This document shows, piece after piece, positions 1-5,878 of a stretch of DNA of 7,350 nt; positions within the stretch are counted from its first letter, which is position 1, and each line of letters begins with the position of its first letter. A program made the translations under genes and the position numbers. The notes under the pieces are model-generated. The model saw only the letters and a list, made by a program, of their open reading frames with translations. It was not told where the DNA came from and ran no database searches. Source of the DNA: an uncultured Treponema sp. (GTDB taxonomy: Bacteria > Spirochaetota > Spirochaetia > Treponematales > Treponemataceae); assembly GCA_946538875.1 (NCBI GenBank), contig CAMNHD010000071.1, forward strand, positions 1 to 7,350, written 5' to 3'.

Positions 1-100
1 GCCACAAATTCTCTTTCGGCATAGGCTTTACCTGGTGATTCATCTGTAGCACACACCTCAGTCCACAGCCCGCGTCCAGGCTAAAATCGGGAGTTTACCA

Positions 101-190
101 CACCGCACCACCCGCTTTCCGGGGCTACGCTCACGCTCCGGCCCCCGCTTGCGCGGCGGCGTGCAGGGCACCCCCTACAATCGGGGCTAG
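101..190 (-). ncRNA. Structured GC-rich element downstream of nth, skipping-rope-like
   Basis: Read on the minus strand, this GC-rich block begins 38 bp after the nth stop with TAGCCCCGATTG and closes with GGAAAGCGGG. Between them it can fold as a nested rod. A bottom stem pairs 185-182 with 114-111 (CCCG/CGGG). A middle stem pairs 175-172 with 124-121 (GGGG/CCCC). A top hairpin pairs 160-153 with 148-141 (7 of 8 pairs, one G-G mismatch) around a GCAA tetraloop at 152-149. No U-run follows, so it is not a classical intrinsic terminator. From memory, the ends (TAGCCC-GAT-G-AG and GGAAAGCGGG) resemble the skipping-rope RNA motif and related dispersed elements found after genes in several phyla. 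The folding is seen in the sequence; the class assignment is inference. It could also be a species-specific interspersed repeat. Confidence 0.45.
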
Positions 191-227
191 TATAAATTTG
201 CAACAGCTAACGCGCCGTCCATGTCGC

Positions 228-860
228 TTAGAGATTTTTCAAACAGATATCCGCGATAAGACACTCACCGCATTTTGGGGAACGGGCCGTGCACACGTAA
301 CGCCCGTGCAGAATAAGCCAGTGGTGGGCATGGTTCATATACCGGGCAGGGATACGCTCAACCAGCGATTTCTCCACCTCAAGCGGAGTCTCACCTTCGG
401 CAAGTCCGATTTTAGGACAGATCCGCATCAAGTGGGTATCCACCGGCATCACTGGCTCGCCATACACCACATTCAAAATAACATTCGCTGTTTTCCGCCC
501 CACGCCGGGCAGAGACATAAGTTCTTCCCTGCTCCGGGGAAGCTTTGAGCCAAAGCGCTCCACCAGCATACGGCTCAGTTCCATCACATGGTCAGCCTTG
601 GTCCGGTACAAACCTATGGATTTTATATAAGAGACAAGACTGTCCTTCCCCAGAGCAAGCATCTCTTCCGGGGTCTTTACAATGCGGTATAGAGGCTCAG
701 TGGCCTTGTTCACGGAACGGTCTGTGGCCTGGGCACTCAGCACCACAGAAACGAGCAGGCAGTAAGGATTCGGCGCCACAAGTTCAGTGGCAGGTTCAGG
801 GTTGTTCTTCCTGAACCGCTCGAACACCTCCACAACCTGCTTTTCGTCAAGCAGTCTCAT
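228..860 (-). CDS. nth: Endonuclease III (DNA glycosylase/AP lyase)
   Basis: This bifunctional base-excision repair enzyme removes oxidised pyrimidines and cuts the abasic site by beta-elimination, in the cytoplasm. The 210 residues match the usual length (E. coli Nth is 211). The helix-hairpin-helix motif LPGVGRKTAN lies at 117-126 and supplies the catalytic lysine K123; the catalytic aspartate is D141 in PVDTH. The C-terminus carries the HHWLILHGRYVC block and four cysteines, C190, C197, C200 and C206, in the C-X6-C-X2-C-X5-C spacing of the [4Fe-4S] cluster, so the protein looks intact. The gene starts 12 bp after the metK stop and has no strong Shine-Dalgarno, which suggests co-transcription with metK and perhaps weak translation. 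The family call is very secure; MutY is excluded by length and by the lack of its C-terminal domain. Confidence 0.97.
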   Translation of the reverse strand: MRLLDEKQVVEVFERFRKNNPEPATELVAPNPYCLLVSVVLSAQATDRSVNKATEPLYRIVKTPEEMLALGKDSLVSYIKSIGLYRTKADHVMELSRMLVERFGSKLPRSREELMSLPGVGRKTANVILNVVYGEPVMPVDTHLMRICPKIGLAEGETPLEVEKSLVERIPARYMNHAHHWLILHGRYVCTARSPKCGECLIADICLKNL

Positions 861-872
861 CAGCAGTACAGC

Positions 873-2042
873 TTATTTCACAGCATTCTGCAGGGCAGAA
901 ACCTTGTCTGTCTTTTCCCACGGGAATTCGCTGCGTCCAAAGTGACCGTAAGCGGCTGTTGCACTGTAAATAGGCCTCTTAAGGTTCAAAGTGGAAATGA
1001 TTCCGCTTGGAGTGCAGTCAAACACCTGCTTAACCGCTTCAACAATCTTTTCCTCAGGAATCTTTGCAGTGCCAAAAGTCTCGGCCATTATGCTGACCGG
1101 GAACGGTACGCCGATTGCATAGGCCAGCTGAATCTCGCAACGCTCGGCAAGGTCTGCCGCAACCACATTCTTTGCAATGTAGCGGGCCATGTAAGCCGCA
1201 GAACGGTCAACCTTGGTAGGATCCTTTCCGCTGAATGCTCCGCCGCCATGGCGTCCCATGCCGCCGTAAGTGTCCACGATTATCTTGCGTCCTGTAAGAC
1301 CGGAATCACCGACAGGACCGCCTATGCAGAACTGCCCGGTAGGGTTCACAAAGAATTTTGTGGAAGAGTCAAGAAGCCCGGTCGGCTCAAGCACAGGCTT
1401 AATAAGTTTTTCCACAACAGTTTCCTTAATCTGCCCATGCGGGATCCCCGGGTCATGCTGCTGTGACAGAACAACAGTGTCGATTCTCACAGGCTTGTGA
1501 CCTTCATACTCAATGGTAACCTGGCTCTTTGCGTCAGGGCGGAACCAGTTGTAGTCACCGCTGCGGCGCATCTGTGCAGACTTGAGCATAAGCTGGTGCG
1601 CATACATAATCGGGGCAGGCATCAGTTCAGGAGTTTCCCTACAGGCAAAACCGAACATCATTCCCTGGTCACCGGCACCCTGCTGTCCCTTGAACTCAGC
1701 AAGGCCTTCACCGTCAACACCCTGCTTGATGTCGCTGGACTGGGCATGAATCATGCTGAGAACCGCCATGGACTTGTAGTCAAGACCATAATCAGGATTG
1801 TTATAACCGATACGTTCCACAACCTTTGACACAAGTTCCTGAACGTTGACATCGGCATGAGTATTTATCTCGCCGCCAACAATAATTGCCGACTGACATG
1901 CAAAAGTCTCGCAGGCAACATGACTCTCCGGATCCTGACGCAGACATTCATCCAGAACACCATCTGAAATCTGATCGCAAACCTTGTCGGGATGACCTTC
2001 ACCCACAGACTCGGAAGTAAAAAGATAGTGATTCTTTTCCAT
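873..2042 (-). CDS. metK: S-adenosylmethionine synthetase (methionine adenosyltransferase)
   Basis: MetK makes S-adenosylmethionine from ATP and methionine in the cytoplasm and supplies methyl groups for DNA, RNA, protein and small-molecule methylation. The 389 residues fit the bacterial family (E. coli has 384). Hallmarks, numbered from the chosen start: [14 protein letters not shown] at 14-27 with H17 and D19 (ATP/Mg contacts), [10 protein letters not shown] at 122-131 (the family's first signature), and the glycine-rich [16 protein letters not shown] at 266-281 (the second signature and phosphate loop). Conserved [20 protein letters not shown] spans 231-250. I chose the ATG at 2042 because translation then begins [13 protein letters not shown] as in homologues, and AAGAGG (2057-2052) sits 9 nt upstream. 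An in-frame TTG at 2120 would add 26 unconserved residues. It is the first gene of a likely metK-nth operon. Confidence 0.98.
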   Translation of the reverse strand: MEKNHYLFTSESVGEGHPDKVCDQISDGVLDECLRQDPESHVACETFACQSAIIVGGEINTHADVNVQELVSKVVERIGYNNPDYGLDYKSMAVLSMIHAQSSDIKQGVDGEGLAEFKGQQGAGDQGMMFGFACRETPELMPAPIMYAHQLMLKSAQMRRSGDYNWFRPDAKSQVTIEYEGHKPVRIDTVVLSQQHDPGIPHGQIKETVVEKLIKPVLEPTGLLDSSTKFFVNPTGQFCIGGPVGDSGLTGRKIIVDTYGGMGRHGGGAFSGKDPTKVDRSAAYMARYIAKNVVAADLAERCEIQLAYAIGVPFPVSIMAETFGTAKIPEEKIVEAVKQVFDCTPSGIISTLNLKRPIYSATAAYGHFGRSEFPWEKTDKVSALQNAVK

Positions 2043-2051
2043 AATAGCTAA

Positions 2052-2057
2052 CCTCTT
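2052..2057 (-). promoter_or_regulatory. Ribosome binding site of metK
   Basis: AAGAGG on the minus strand ends 9 nt before the ATG at 2042. This decides the metK start against the upstream TTG at 2120 and the in-frame ATG at 2072, neither of which has a well-placed site of this quality combined with family conservation. Confidence 0.7.
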
Positions 2058-2089
2058 GGCAATGTTTTTCATCCACACTTTACTATTTT

Positions 2090-2142
2090 GCGCACCTTTT
2101 AACAATATGGGAACCTCCAAAAACTTAAGTTTTTAAGTGCAC
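2090..2142 (-). promoter_or_regulatory. Foldable metK leader with a palindrome in its loop
   Basis: In the predicted metK leader, GTGCACTT (2142-2135) can pair with AGGTGCGC (2097-2090) as an 8-bp stem with two G-U pairs. The 37-nt loop contains a perfect 16-bp palindrome, five A, CTTAAG, five T (2119-2134). No known SAM riboswitch consensus is visible. The palindrome could instead act as DNA, as an operator. The pairing is seen; function is unproven. Confidence 0.3.
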
Positions 2143-2156
2143 GGAAGTTTTCCTAA

Positions 2157-2186
2157 ATAATACAAAAATTGACTTAAATTTTACAA
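2157..2186 (-). promoter_or_regulatory. Likely sigma-70 promoter of metK-nth
   Basis: On the minus strand TTGTAA (2186-2181, 4 of 6 to TTGACA) is separated by 18 bp from TATTAT (2162-2157, 5 of 6 to TATAAT). Transcription would start near 2150 and give a leader of about 108 nt before the metK ATG. The surrounding DNA is very AT-rich, so chance matches are easy; position and spacing are the main support. Confidence 0.45.
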
Positions 2187-2193
2187 AAAACTA

Positions 2194-2222
2194 ATGACTA
2201 AGTTTTCAAAAAGGTATATACT
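2194..2222 (+). promoter_or_regulatory. Likely promoter of the CBM48-domain gene
   Basis: ATGACT (2194-2199, 4 of 6 to TTGACA) lies 17 bp before TATACT (2217-2222, 5 of 6 to TATAAT). Transcription would start near 2229, giving a leader of about 56 nt. It is divergent from the metK promoter, and the two lie almost back to back, so one regulator could affect both. Confidence 0.45.
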
Positions 2223-2271
2223 ATTTTATGCTTATGATGCAACTGTAGGCAAATAATAAATGCATAGAAAA

Positions 2272-2277
2272 AAGGAG
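2272..2277 (+). promoter_or_regulatory. Ribosome binding site deciding between two ATGs
   Basis: AAGGAG ends 7 nt before the ATG at 2285, ideal spacing. Another ATG at 2281 is only 3 nt away and opens a 15-codon frame, so 2285 is the real start. Confidence 0.8.
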
Positions 2278-2284
2278 TGTATGT

Positions 2285-2596
2285 ATGCCTTTAAAGAAAT
2301 CTTACACCAAAGACAAGAAATTCTGTAACGTTACCTTCACTGTAAAACAGGAAGCCGCCCACGGAGCCGAAACAGTTACCATCGCCGGAGACTTCAACAG
2401 CTGGAGCAGCACAGAAACACCGCTCAAAAAGAATGCAAAGGACGGATCATTCTCAGTAAAGCTCAAGCTGGAGGCAGACAAGGAATATCAGTTCCGCTAC
2501 CTTTTGGACGGAAAGCACTGGGAAAATGACTGGGAAGCTGACAAATACATCCCTGCACCTTTCTCACACACAGACAATTCAGTAGTAATCTGCTGA
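2285..2596 (+). CDS. Stand-alone isoamylase N-terminal / CBM48 (glycogen-binding-like) domain protein
   Basis: The whole 103-residue protein is one early-set beta-sandwich domain of the type found at the N-terminus of glycogen branching and debranching enzymes and in AMP-kinase beta subunits. The signature VTIAGDFNSW spans 31-40, followed by the turn and strand DGSFSVKLKLEADKEYQFRY (53-72), LLDGKHWENDWEAD (73-86) and the closing strand DNSVVIC. W40, W79 and W83 are plausible sugar-stacking residues, by analogy with the tryptophans of the AMPK beta carbohydrate-binding module. There is no signal peptide or catalytic domain, so it is a cytoplasmic binding or adaptor domain. A role with alpha-glucan stores or with a partner enzyme encoded elsewhere is inference. 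It is transcribed divergently from metK and separated from the next gene by 253 bp, so it is probably monocistronic. Confidence 0.85.
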   Translation: MPLKKSYTKDKKFCNVTFTVKQEAAHGAETVTIAGDFNSWSSTETPLKKNAKDGSFSVKLKLEADKEYQFRYLLDGKHWENDWEADKYIPAPFSHTDNSVVIC

Positions 2597-2606
2597 ATCT
2601 GAGTAA

Positions 2607-2686
2607 AACCGCGTCTCATCAAGCACAGCCGGAGCAGGTCTCAACTCTACGGAACACCTGTCCGGCAAAGGCGGTTCACAAGCCGC
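2607..2686 (+). ncRNA. Structured 3'-UTR/intergenic element with two exclusive helices
   Basis: Starting 10 nt after the CBM48 gene, AACCGC (2607-2612) can pair with GCGGTT (2671-2676). This encloses a strong 11-bp hairpin, GCCGGA-CAGGT (2628-2639, one bulged G at 2634) with ACCTGTCCGGC (2656-2666), loop 2640-2655. The same GCGGTT can instead pair with AGCCGC (2681-2686) around a CACA tetraloop, followed by ACAACTTTT. The two states exclude each other. GTCTCA recurs at 2613 and 2638. No known riboswitch class is recognised. It could be a 3'-end processing or termination element of the upstream gene, an unclassified RNA, or a dispersed repeat. Confidence 0.4.
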
Positions 2687-2814
2687 ACAACTTTTCCCCC
2701 GCAAATTCAATCTACAGTGTACTTTTTAAATGAAAATTCAACTCATATTGGTAAAATACCGATAAAGAAGAGTAGTTTTTTCAGACAAAGGCTGAAAACT
2801 CAAAAAAAACCGCA

Positions 2815-2829
2815 GAAAATTCGATTTTC
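2815..2829 (+). promoter_or_regulatory. Perfect dyad just upstream of the operon promoter
   Basis: GAAAAT-TCG-ATTTTC is a perfect 6-bp inverted repeat with a 3-bp centre. It ends 6 bp before the -35-like TTGACT of the next promoter, a typical place for an activator or repressor site. AT-rich dyads of this size also occur by chance. Confidence 0.25.
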
Positions 2830-2835
2830 CAGTGG

Positions 2836-2863
2836 TTGACTTTGAATAAATGGGGCATAATAT
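2836..2863 (+). promoter_or_regulatory. Likely promoter of the unknown-protein/binding-protein operon
   Basis: TTGACT (2836-2841, 5 of 6) is followed 16 bp later by TAATAT (2858-2863), with the overlapping alternative CATAAT at 2856. Transcription would begin around 2868-2870, at or next to the in-frame ATG at 2868. If correct, the ATG at 2850 would be upstream of the transcript, and the message would be leaderless. Confidence 0.4.
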
Positions 2864-4280
2864 TATTATGGATACAAGTAATGAAGATTTTAACTCTAAA
2901 GTAATAGCCGCAGTAGAAGCCAAAACACAGTGGTTCGACACCTTCCTCTTGCCCAAGACACAGGAAGCATACCGTTTGCACATTACTTGCGTAAACAACC
3001 TGTTCGATGCGCTCGTAAAAAAGTCCCTGATTACTCCGGATCCTTACAAAAAAGACAAGAAAATTTCCTCTGTTGTTCCGCCGGATGACTCTCCGTTCAA
3101 TGACAGCGACCGTTCCCAGCAGCTCGGAATCCGTTTCAGCGATTACCAAAGCATGCTTGACTTTATCTGCAACTACATGAAGTTTTCCGTGGAGCAGCTT
3201 AACCTTGACAAGATCCACAAGCTCACAGCTCTGAACAACACGTTCAACTGGAGCAATCTCACGCCAAACTCCTCAAAGATAAACACACGCTCACTTGCAA
3301 CCTGCGTAAATGATCTTAAAACCGGTGCGCAGCCACTCCAGATGGCAATGCTTACCGACAGCCTGAGCAAGGCAAAGTCTTCAATCGCAGAAATCAACGC
3401 AAACCTCAAGGCACTTGCCGACTTTCTCCGTGAACGTTACAAGGCAGACATCCGCAAGAACGTCATAGGAAACAAATCCTTTGACCAGAGCAAAATGACA
3501 GACCCGGCCGCACTTCAGGCAGAAATCAAGAGGCTGTTTGCCCAGGGAATGCCGCGCCGCACCTTTTCCGCAGAACTTGTCGACGAAATTGTTGCAGAGG
3601 AAACATCCCCCACAAAAGTCAAGCTCCAGAACGAGCTTCTTGACAAGCTTCAGATTGCACAGCAGAAGGCTTCAAGCAAACAGAACGAAGTTGACACCCA
3701 CGAAATGCTGGTGGAAGCAATCCGCTTTGTCGCCACAATGTATGAGCAGTACGACAATATAATAGAAAAAATCAACAACAACAATACTGTTCTCCAGAGC
3801 GGACACAATTCGTTCAAGGACAAATTCCTGCGGCTTCTGCGCAAGATGTTCGGCATTTCCGAACCAGAAGTGGAATACAACATAACAATTGTAGACCACA
3901 CCACTGAGCAGAAGCACAAGGAAAAGCTCAACTACACTGAATTCGTGGCAAACCTTACCAAGCGCTCAAAGTATTACTCCACCATTGCAGTAAAGCATAC
4001 CCCTGGATTCAACCGCATAAATGCGCAGCAGGACGCAGCGCTCCTGGACTTCCTGAACAAGCAGATGGCCGAAAACAGCCGCCTCCAGGTAGTGCTCGGT
4101 GCACTGGATGAATTCTTCAAGGCAAACGTGGACACACTTGAACGCTCAAAGATTAAGGGCATTAAAGTGGAACTCGCCACACTAAAGAACATACTCATCA
4201 AGGCCAATCAATACCGTGCGGAATATACTTCCCTGGTAGAAGAAAAGGAACAGATGAAGAAGTTAGGAATTTCCGTATGA
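2850..4280 (+). CDS. Unknown soluble helical/coiled-coil protein, coupled to a binding protein
   Basis: I do not recognise the family. The 476 residues (numbered from the 2850 ATG) have no signal peptide, lipobox or membrane segment, so the protein is probably cytoplasmic. It is rich in Lys, Glu, Asn and Leu and mostly helical. Coiled-coil-prone stretches lie around 166-200, 255-312 and 428-470, with a polar proline-containing linker at 61-90 and a basic segment FKDKFLRLLRKMFG at 322-335. I see no nucleotide-binding, protease or DNA-binding motif. The coordinates give the longest frame; neither start has a good Shine-Dalgarno, and Met7 at 2868 is favoured by the promoter position. Its TGA overlaps the ATG of the next gene by 4 bp (ATGA), so the two products are very likely made together. 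Structural, scaffold or secretion-linked roles are all possible; none can be chosen from sequence. Confidence 0.85.
   Translation: MGHNIIMDTSNEDFNSKVIAAVEAKTQWFDTFLLPKTQEAYRLHITCVNNLFDALVKKSLITPDPYKKDKKISSVVPPDDSPFNDSDRSQQLGIRFSDYQSMLDFICNYMKFSVEQLNLDKIHKLTALNNTFNWSNLTPNSSKINTRSLATCVNDLKTGAQPLQMAMLTDSLSKAKSSIAEINANLKALADFLRERYKADIRKNVIGNKSFDQSKMTDPAALQAEIKRLFAQGMPRRTFSAELVDEIVAEETSPTKVKLQNELLDKLQIAQQKASSKQNEVDTHEMLVEAIRFVATMYEQYDNIIEKINNNNTVLQSGHNSFKDKFLRLLRKMFGISEPEVEYNITIVDHTTEQKHKEKLNYTEFVANLTKRSKYYSTIAVKHTPGFNRINAQQDAALLDFLNKQMAENSRLQVVLGALDEFFKANVDTLERSKIKGIKVELATLKNILIKANQYRAEYTSLVEEKEQMKKLGISV
4265..4269 (+). promoter_or_regulatory. Internal ribosome binding site for the binding-protein gene
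   Basis: AGGAA lies inside the last codons of the upstream gene, 7 nt before the ATG at 4277. With the ATGA overlap it supports translational coupling plus independent re-initiation. Confidence 0.6.
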
Positions 4281-5878
4281 CACAATTTTCCGGTACCAAA
4301 GTTTTAATTGCAGTCGGCTTAGTTTTCAGTTCTGTGCTTTGCACATTTGCAAAACCCAAGAATCAGGGAGACAATCTGCCCAAGCCAGAGGAGCAGCGGT
4401 ACCTGACAATAATGGACAGTGTGTTTCCTTACGACTTGAACCCCCACACTGCGAGCTACAACACAGAAGCCCAGATTCTCACCGGGCTGTACGAAGGTCT
4501 CTTTTCCTACGACCCCGCAAATCTGGATCCAACCTACGCTTTGTGTACAGGTTACAAAATTTCCCGCGACAAAAAACGGTGGACATTCACCATCCGCAAA
4601 GACGCCACGTTCAGCAACGGAGACCCTATCACTGCCCAGACATTCAAGGACTCATGGCTTGCCCTGCTTTCCGAACCGGGAGCACCTTTTGCTTCTCTAA
4701 TAGACTGCATAAGCGGGGCAAAGGCTTACCGCACGGGACAGGGTTCTGCCGAAGACGTGCGCATTTCAGTACGCGGAGACAACACCCTGATTGTCCACCT
4801 GGATGAACCCACGGAACATCTTCCGCGCATTCTGTGCCACTGCGCATTCACCGCCACAAGCACCAAAAAAGGTGTTTACAGCGGCCCCTTTACACTTGAG
4901 TCATACGCCGACTCGAAACTCGTGCTTAAAAAGAACCCGAAGTACCGCGATGCATTTGAAGTACAGCTTCCAGGCATCATCATAATCCAGAGCGACGACA
5001 CAAAGGAAAATGCCCACATGTTCAACACAGGAAGTGCCGACTGGATAACCGGAGACGCAGATGTCCACATCATACTGAACAAGGACTCCCTGCACATATC
5101 CGCTCTGTTCGGAACAACCTTCCTCTTCTTTAAATCAGGGAACTCATATTGGTCAAAGCCTGAATTCCGTCAGGCACTGCTGGAGGCAATTCCCTACGCA
5201 GAACTGCGCAAGGACTATTCCGTGCCAGCCACAACACTTGTCTATCCGCTTGCCGGTTACCCAAAGGTTCAGGGGCGCGACGACTACGACCAGGACGATG
5301 CACTTATACTGATGAAGGCAGCACGGGAAGGCGCAGGTCTAAGTCCTGATGAAAAAATACCACTTGTATTCGCTATACCAGAGTCAGAATACATGCGTAA
5401 AAATGCTGAGATACTAAAGAAAGCCTGGGAACCTCTTGGCGTGGACTTAAAGATAGAGGCAACACCGTCAAACCGCTACAACGCTTCAATTCCGGACTGG
5501 AACGCCGACCTGTTCACATACTCATGGATTGGAGATTTTGCTGATCCTCTGGCATTCCTGGAATTATTCCGCGGAACCTCATCGCTGAACATCGCCGGTT
5601 ATCAGAATTCCGAATACGACGAACTTCTGCTGAGCGCCGCACGCGCAGAAAATACCGGTGACCACAACAAGACTCTTGCAAAGGCCGAGCAGTTGCTTTT
5701 GGACCAGGGCGAAGTCATCCCCATCGGTCACCAAATTTCGCTACACATAATCGACCTTACACTTATCGGCGGATGGCAACCCAACGCACTGGACATCCAC
5801 CCATTCAAGTACCTGTACATAAAGCATCAGGAGTCCACAGTACCGAACATCGCAATGCTTGCAAAAGCTTCCTACTGA
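4277..5878 (+). CDS. Exported OppA-type solute-binding protein (SBP_bac_5 family)
   Basis: This is a periplasmic substrate-binding protein of the peptide/nickel/oligopeptide ABC transporter type; 533 residues is the usual family length. The N-terminus is a signal peptide, with hydrophobic core VLIAVGLVFSSVLC at 9-22 and a probable signal peptidase I site after A25 (T-F-A). The Cys at 22 has Leu at -1 and so is a poor lipobox. Family landmarks follow in order: DLNPHTASYNTEAQILTGLY (53-72), WTFTIRKDATFSNGDPITAQ (102-121), FKDSW (123-127), GPFTLESY (203-210), the hinge-region WIGDFADPLAFLELF (417-431), and HPFKYLYI (508-515). The ligand is probably a peptide, but family members also bind nickel, sugars and other solutes. 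No permease or ATPase gene is adjacent, so it must use transporter parts encoded elsewhere or act as a receptor. It converges with, and overlaps, the lipoprotein gene by 7 bp. Confidence 0.93.
   Translation: MTQFSGTKVLIAVGLVFSSVLCTFAKPKNQGDNLPKPEEQRYLTIMDSVFPYDLNPHTASYNTEAQILTGLYEGLFSYDPANLDPTYALCTGYKISRDKKRWTFTIRKDATFSNGDPITAQTFKDSWLALLSEPGAPFASLIDCISGAKAYRTGQGSAEDVRISVRGDNTLIVHLDEPTEHLPRILCHCAFTATSTKKGVYSGPFTLESYADSKLVLKKNPKYRDAFEVQLPGIIIIQSDDTKENAHMFNTGSADWITGDADVHIILNKDSLHISALFGTTFLFFKSGNSYWSKPEFRQALLEAIPYAELRKDYSVPATTLVYPLAGYPKVQGRDDYDQDDALILMKAAREGAGLSPDEKIPLVFAIPESEYMRKNAEILKKAWEPLGVDLKIEATPSNRYNASIPDWNADLFTYSWIGDFADPLAFLELFRGTSSLNIAGYQNSEYDELLLSAARAENTGDHNKTLAKAEQLLLDQGEVIPIGHQISLHIIDLTLIGGWQPNALDIHPFKYLYIKHQESTVPNIAMLAKASY

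Larger units (their letters stand above)
2597..2849. other. Intergenic region between CBM48 gene and the two-gene operon
   Basis: This gap has no convincing gene. Its left third is GC-richer and holds the foldable element at 2607-2686. The rest is AT-rich, with small hairpins at 2747-2763 (7 bp with one U-G pair, AAA loop) and 2778-2798 (TTTTCAG/CTGAAAA), the dyad at 2815-2829, and the start of the operon promoter. An 11-codon open frame at 2730-2765 lacks a ribosome binding site. Confidence 0.6.

Noticed and set aside
1..43. 5' end of a minus-strand gene running off the left edge (ATG at 43)
   Set aside because: Only 14 codons are visible, the GAGG upstream is about 12 nt away, and nothing identifies a protein.
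189..194. TATACT on the minus strand as a promoter for the structured element
   Set aside because: There is no -35-like sequence at suitable spacing, and transcription would begin inside the element; read-through from nth is simpler.
942..1466. Long plus-strand open frame antisense to metK
   Set aside because: metK is unmistakable on the other strand; the antisense product has no recognisable motif and no good start context, so it is a coding shadow.
2043..2120. TTG at 2120 as the metK start (415 residues)
   Set aside because: The extra 26 residues are not conserved in MetK, TTG is a weak start, and the ATG at 2042 has AAGAGG 9 nt upstream and gives the family-typical N-terminus.
2043..2150. 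SAM riboswitch in the metK leader
   Set aside because: I could not find the SAM-I, SAM-II or related consensus blocks in the roughly 108-nt leader; only simple inverted repeats are present.
2281..2328. ATG at 2281 as a small gene start
   Set aside because: It is only 3 nt from the ribosome binding site and stops after 15 codons, while 2285 has ideal spacing and opens a known domain.
2628..2666. Intrinsic terminator of the CBM48 gene
   Set aside because: The hairpin is strong, but it is followed by AAAGGCGG rather than a U-run; the smaller hairpin at 2671-2686 is followed by only a four-U run after a 5-nt gap.
2730..2765. Eleven-codon open frame as a leader peptide
   Set aside because: It has no Shine-Dalgarno, no run of regulatory codons and no adjacent attenuator structure.
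2747..2798. Two small AT-rich hairpins as terminators
   Set aside because: The stems at 2747-2763 and 2778-2798 are weak and are not followed directly by U-runs on either strand.
2781..3218. Minus-strand open frame across the start of the 476-codon gene
   Set aside because: It overlaps a longer frame that is tightly coupled to a real downstream gene, and its product is unremarkable.
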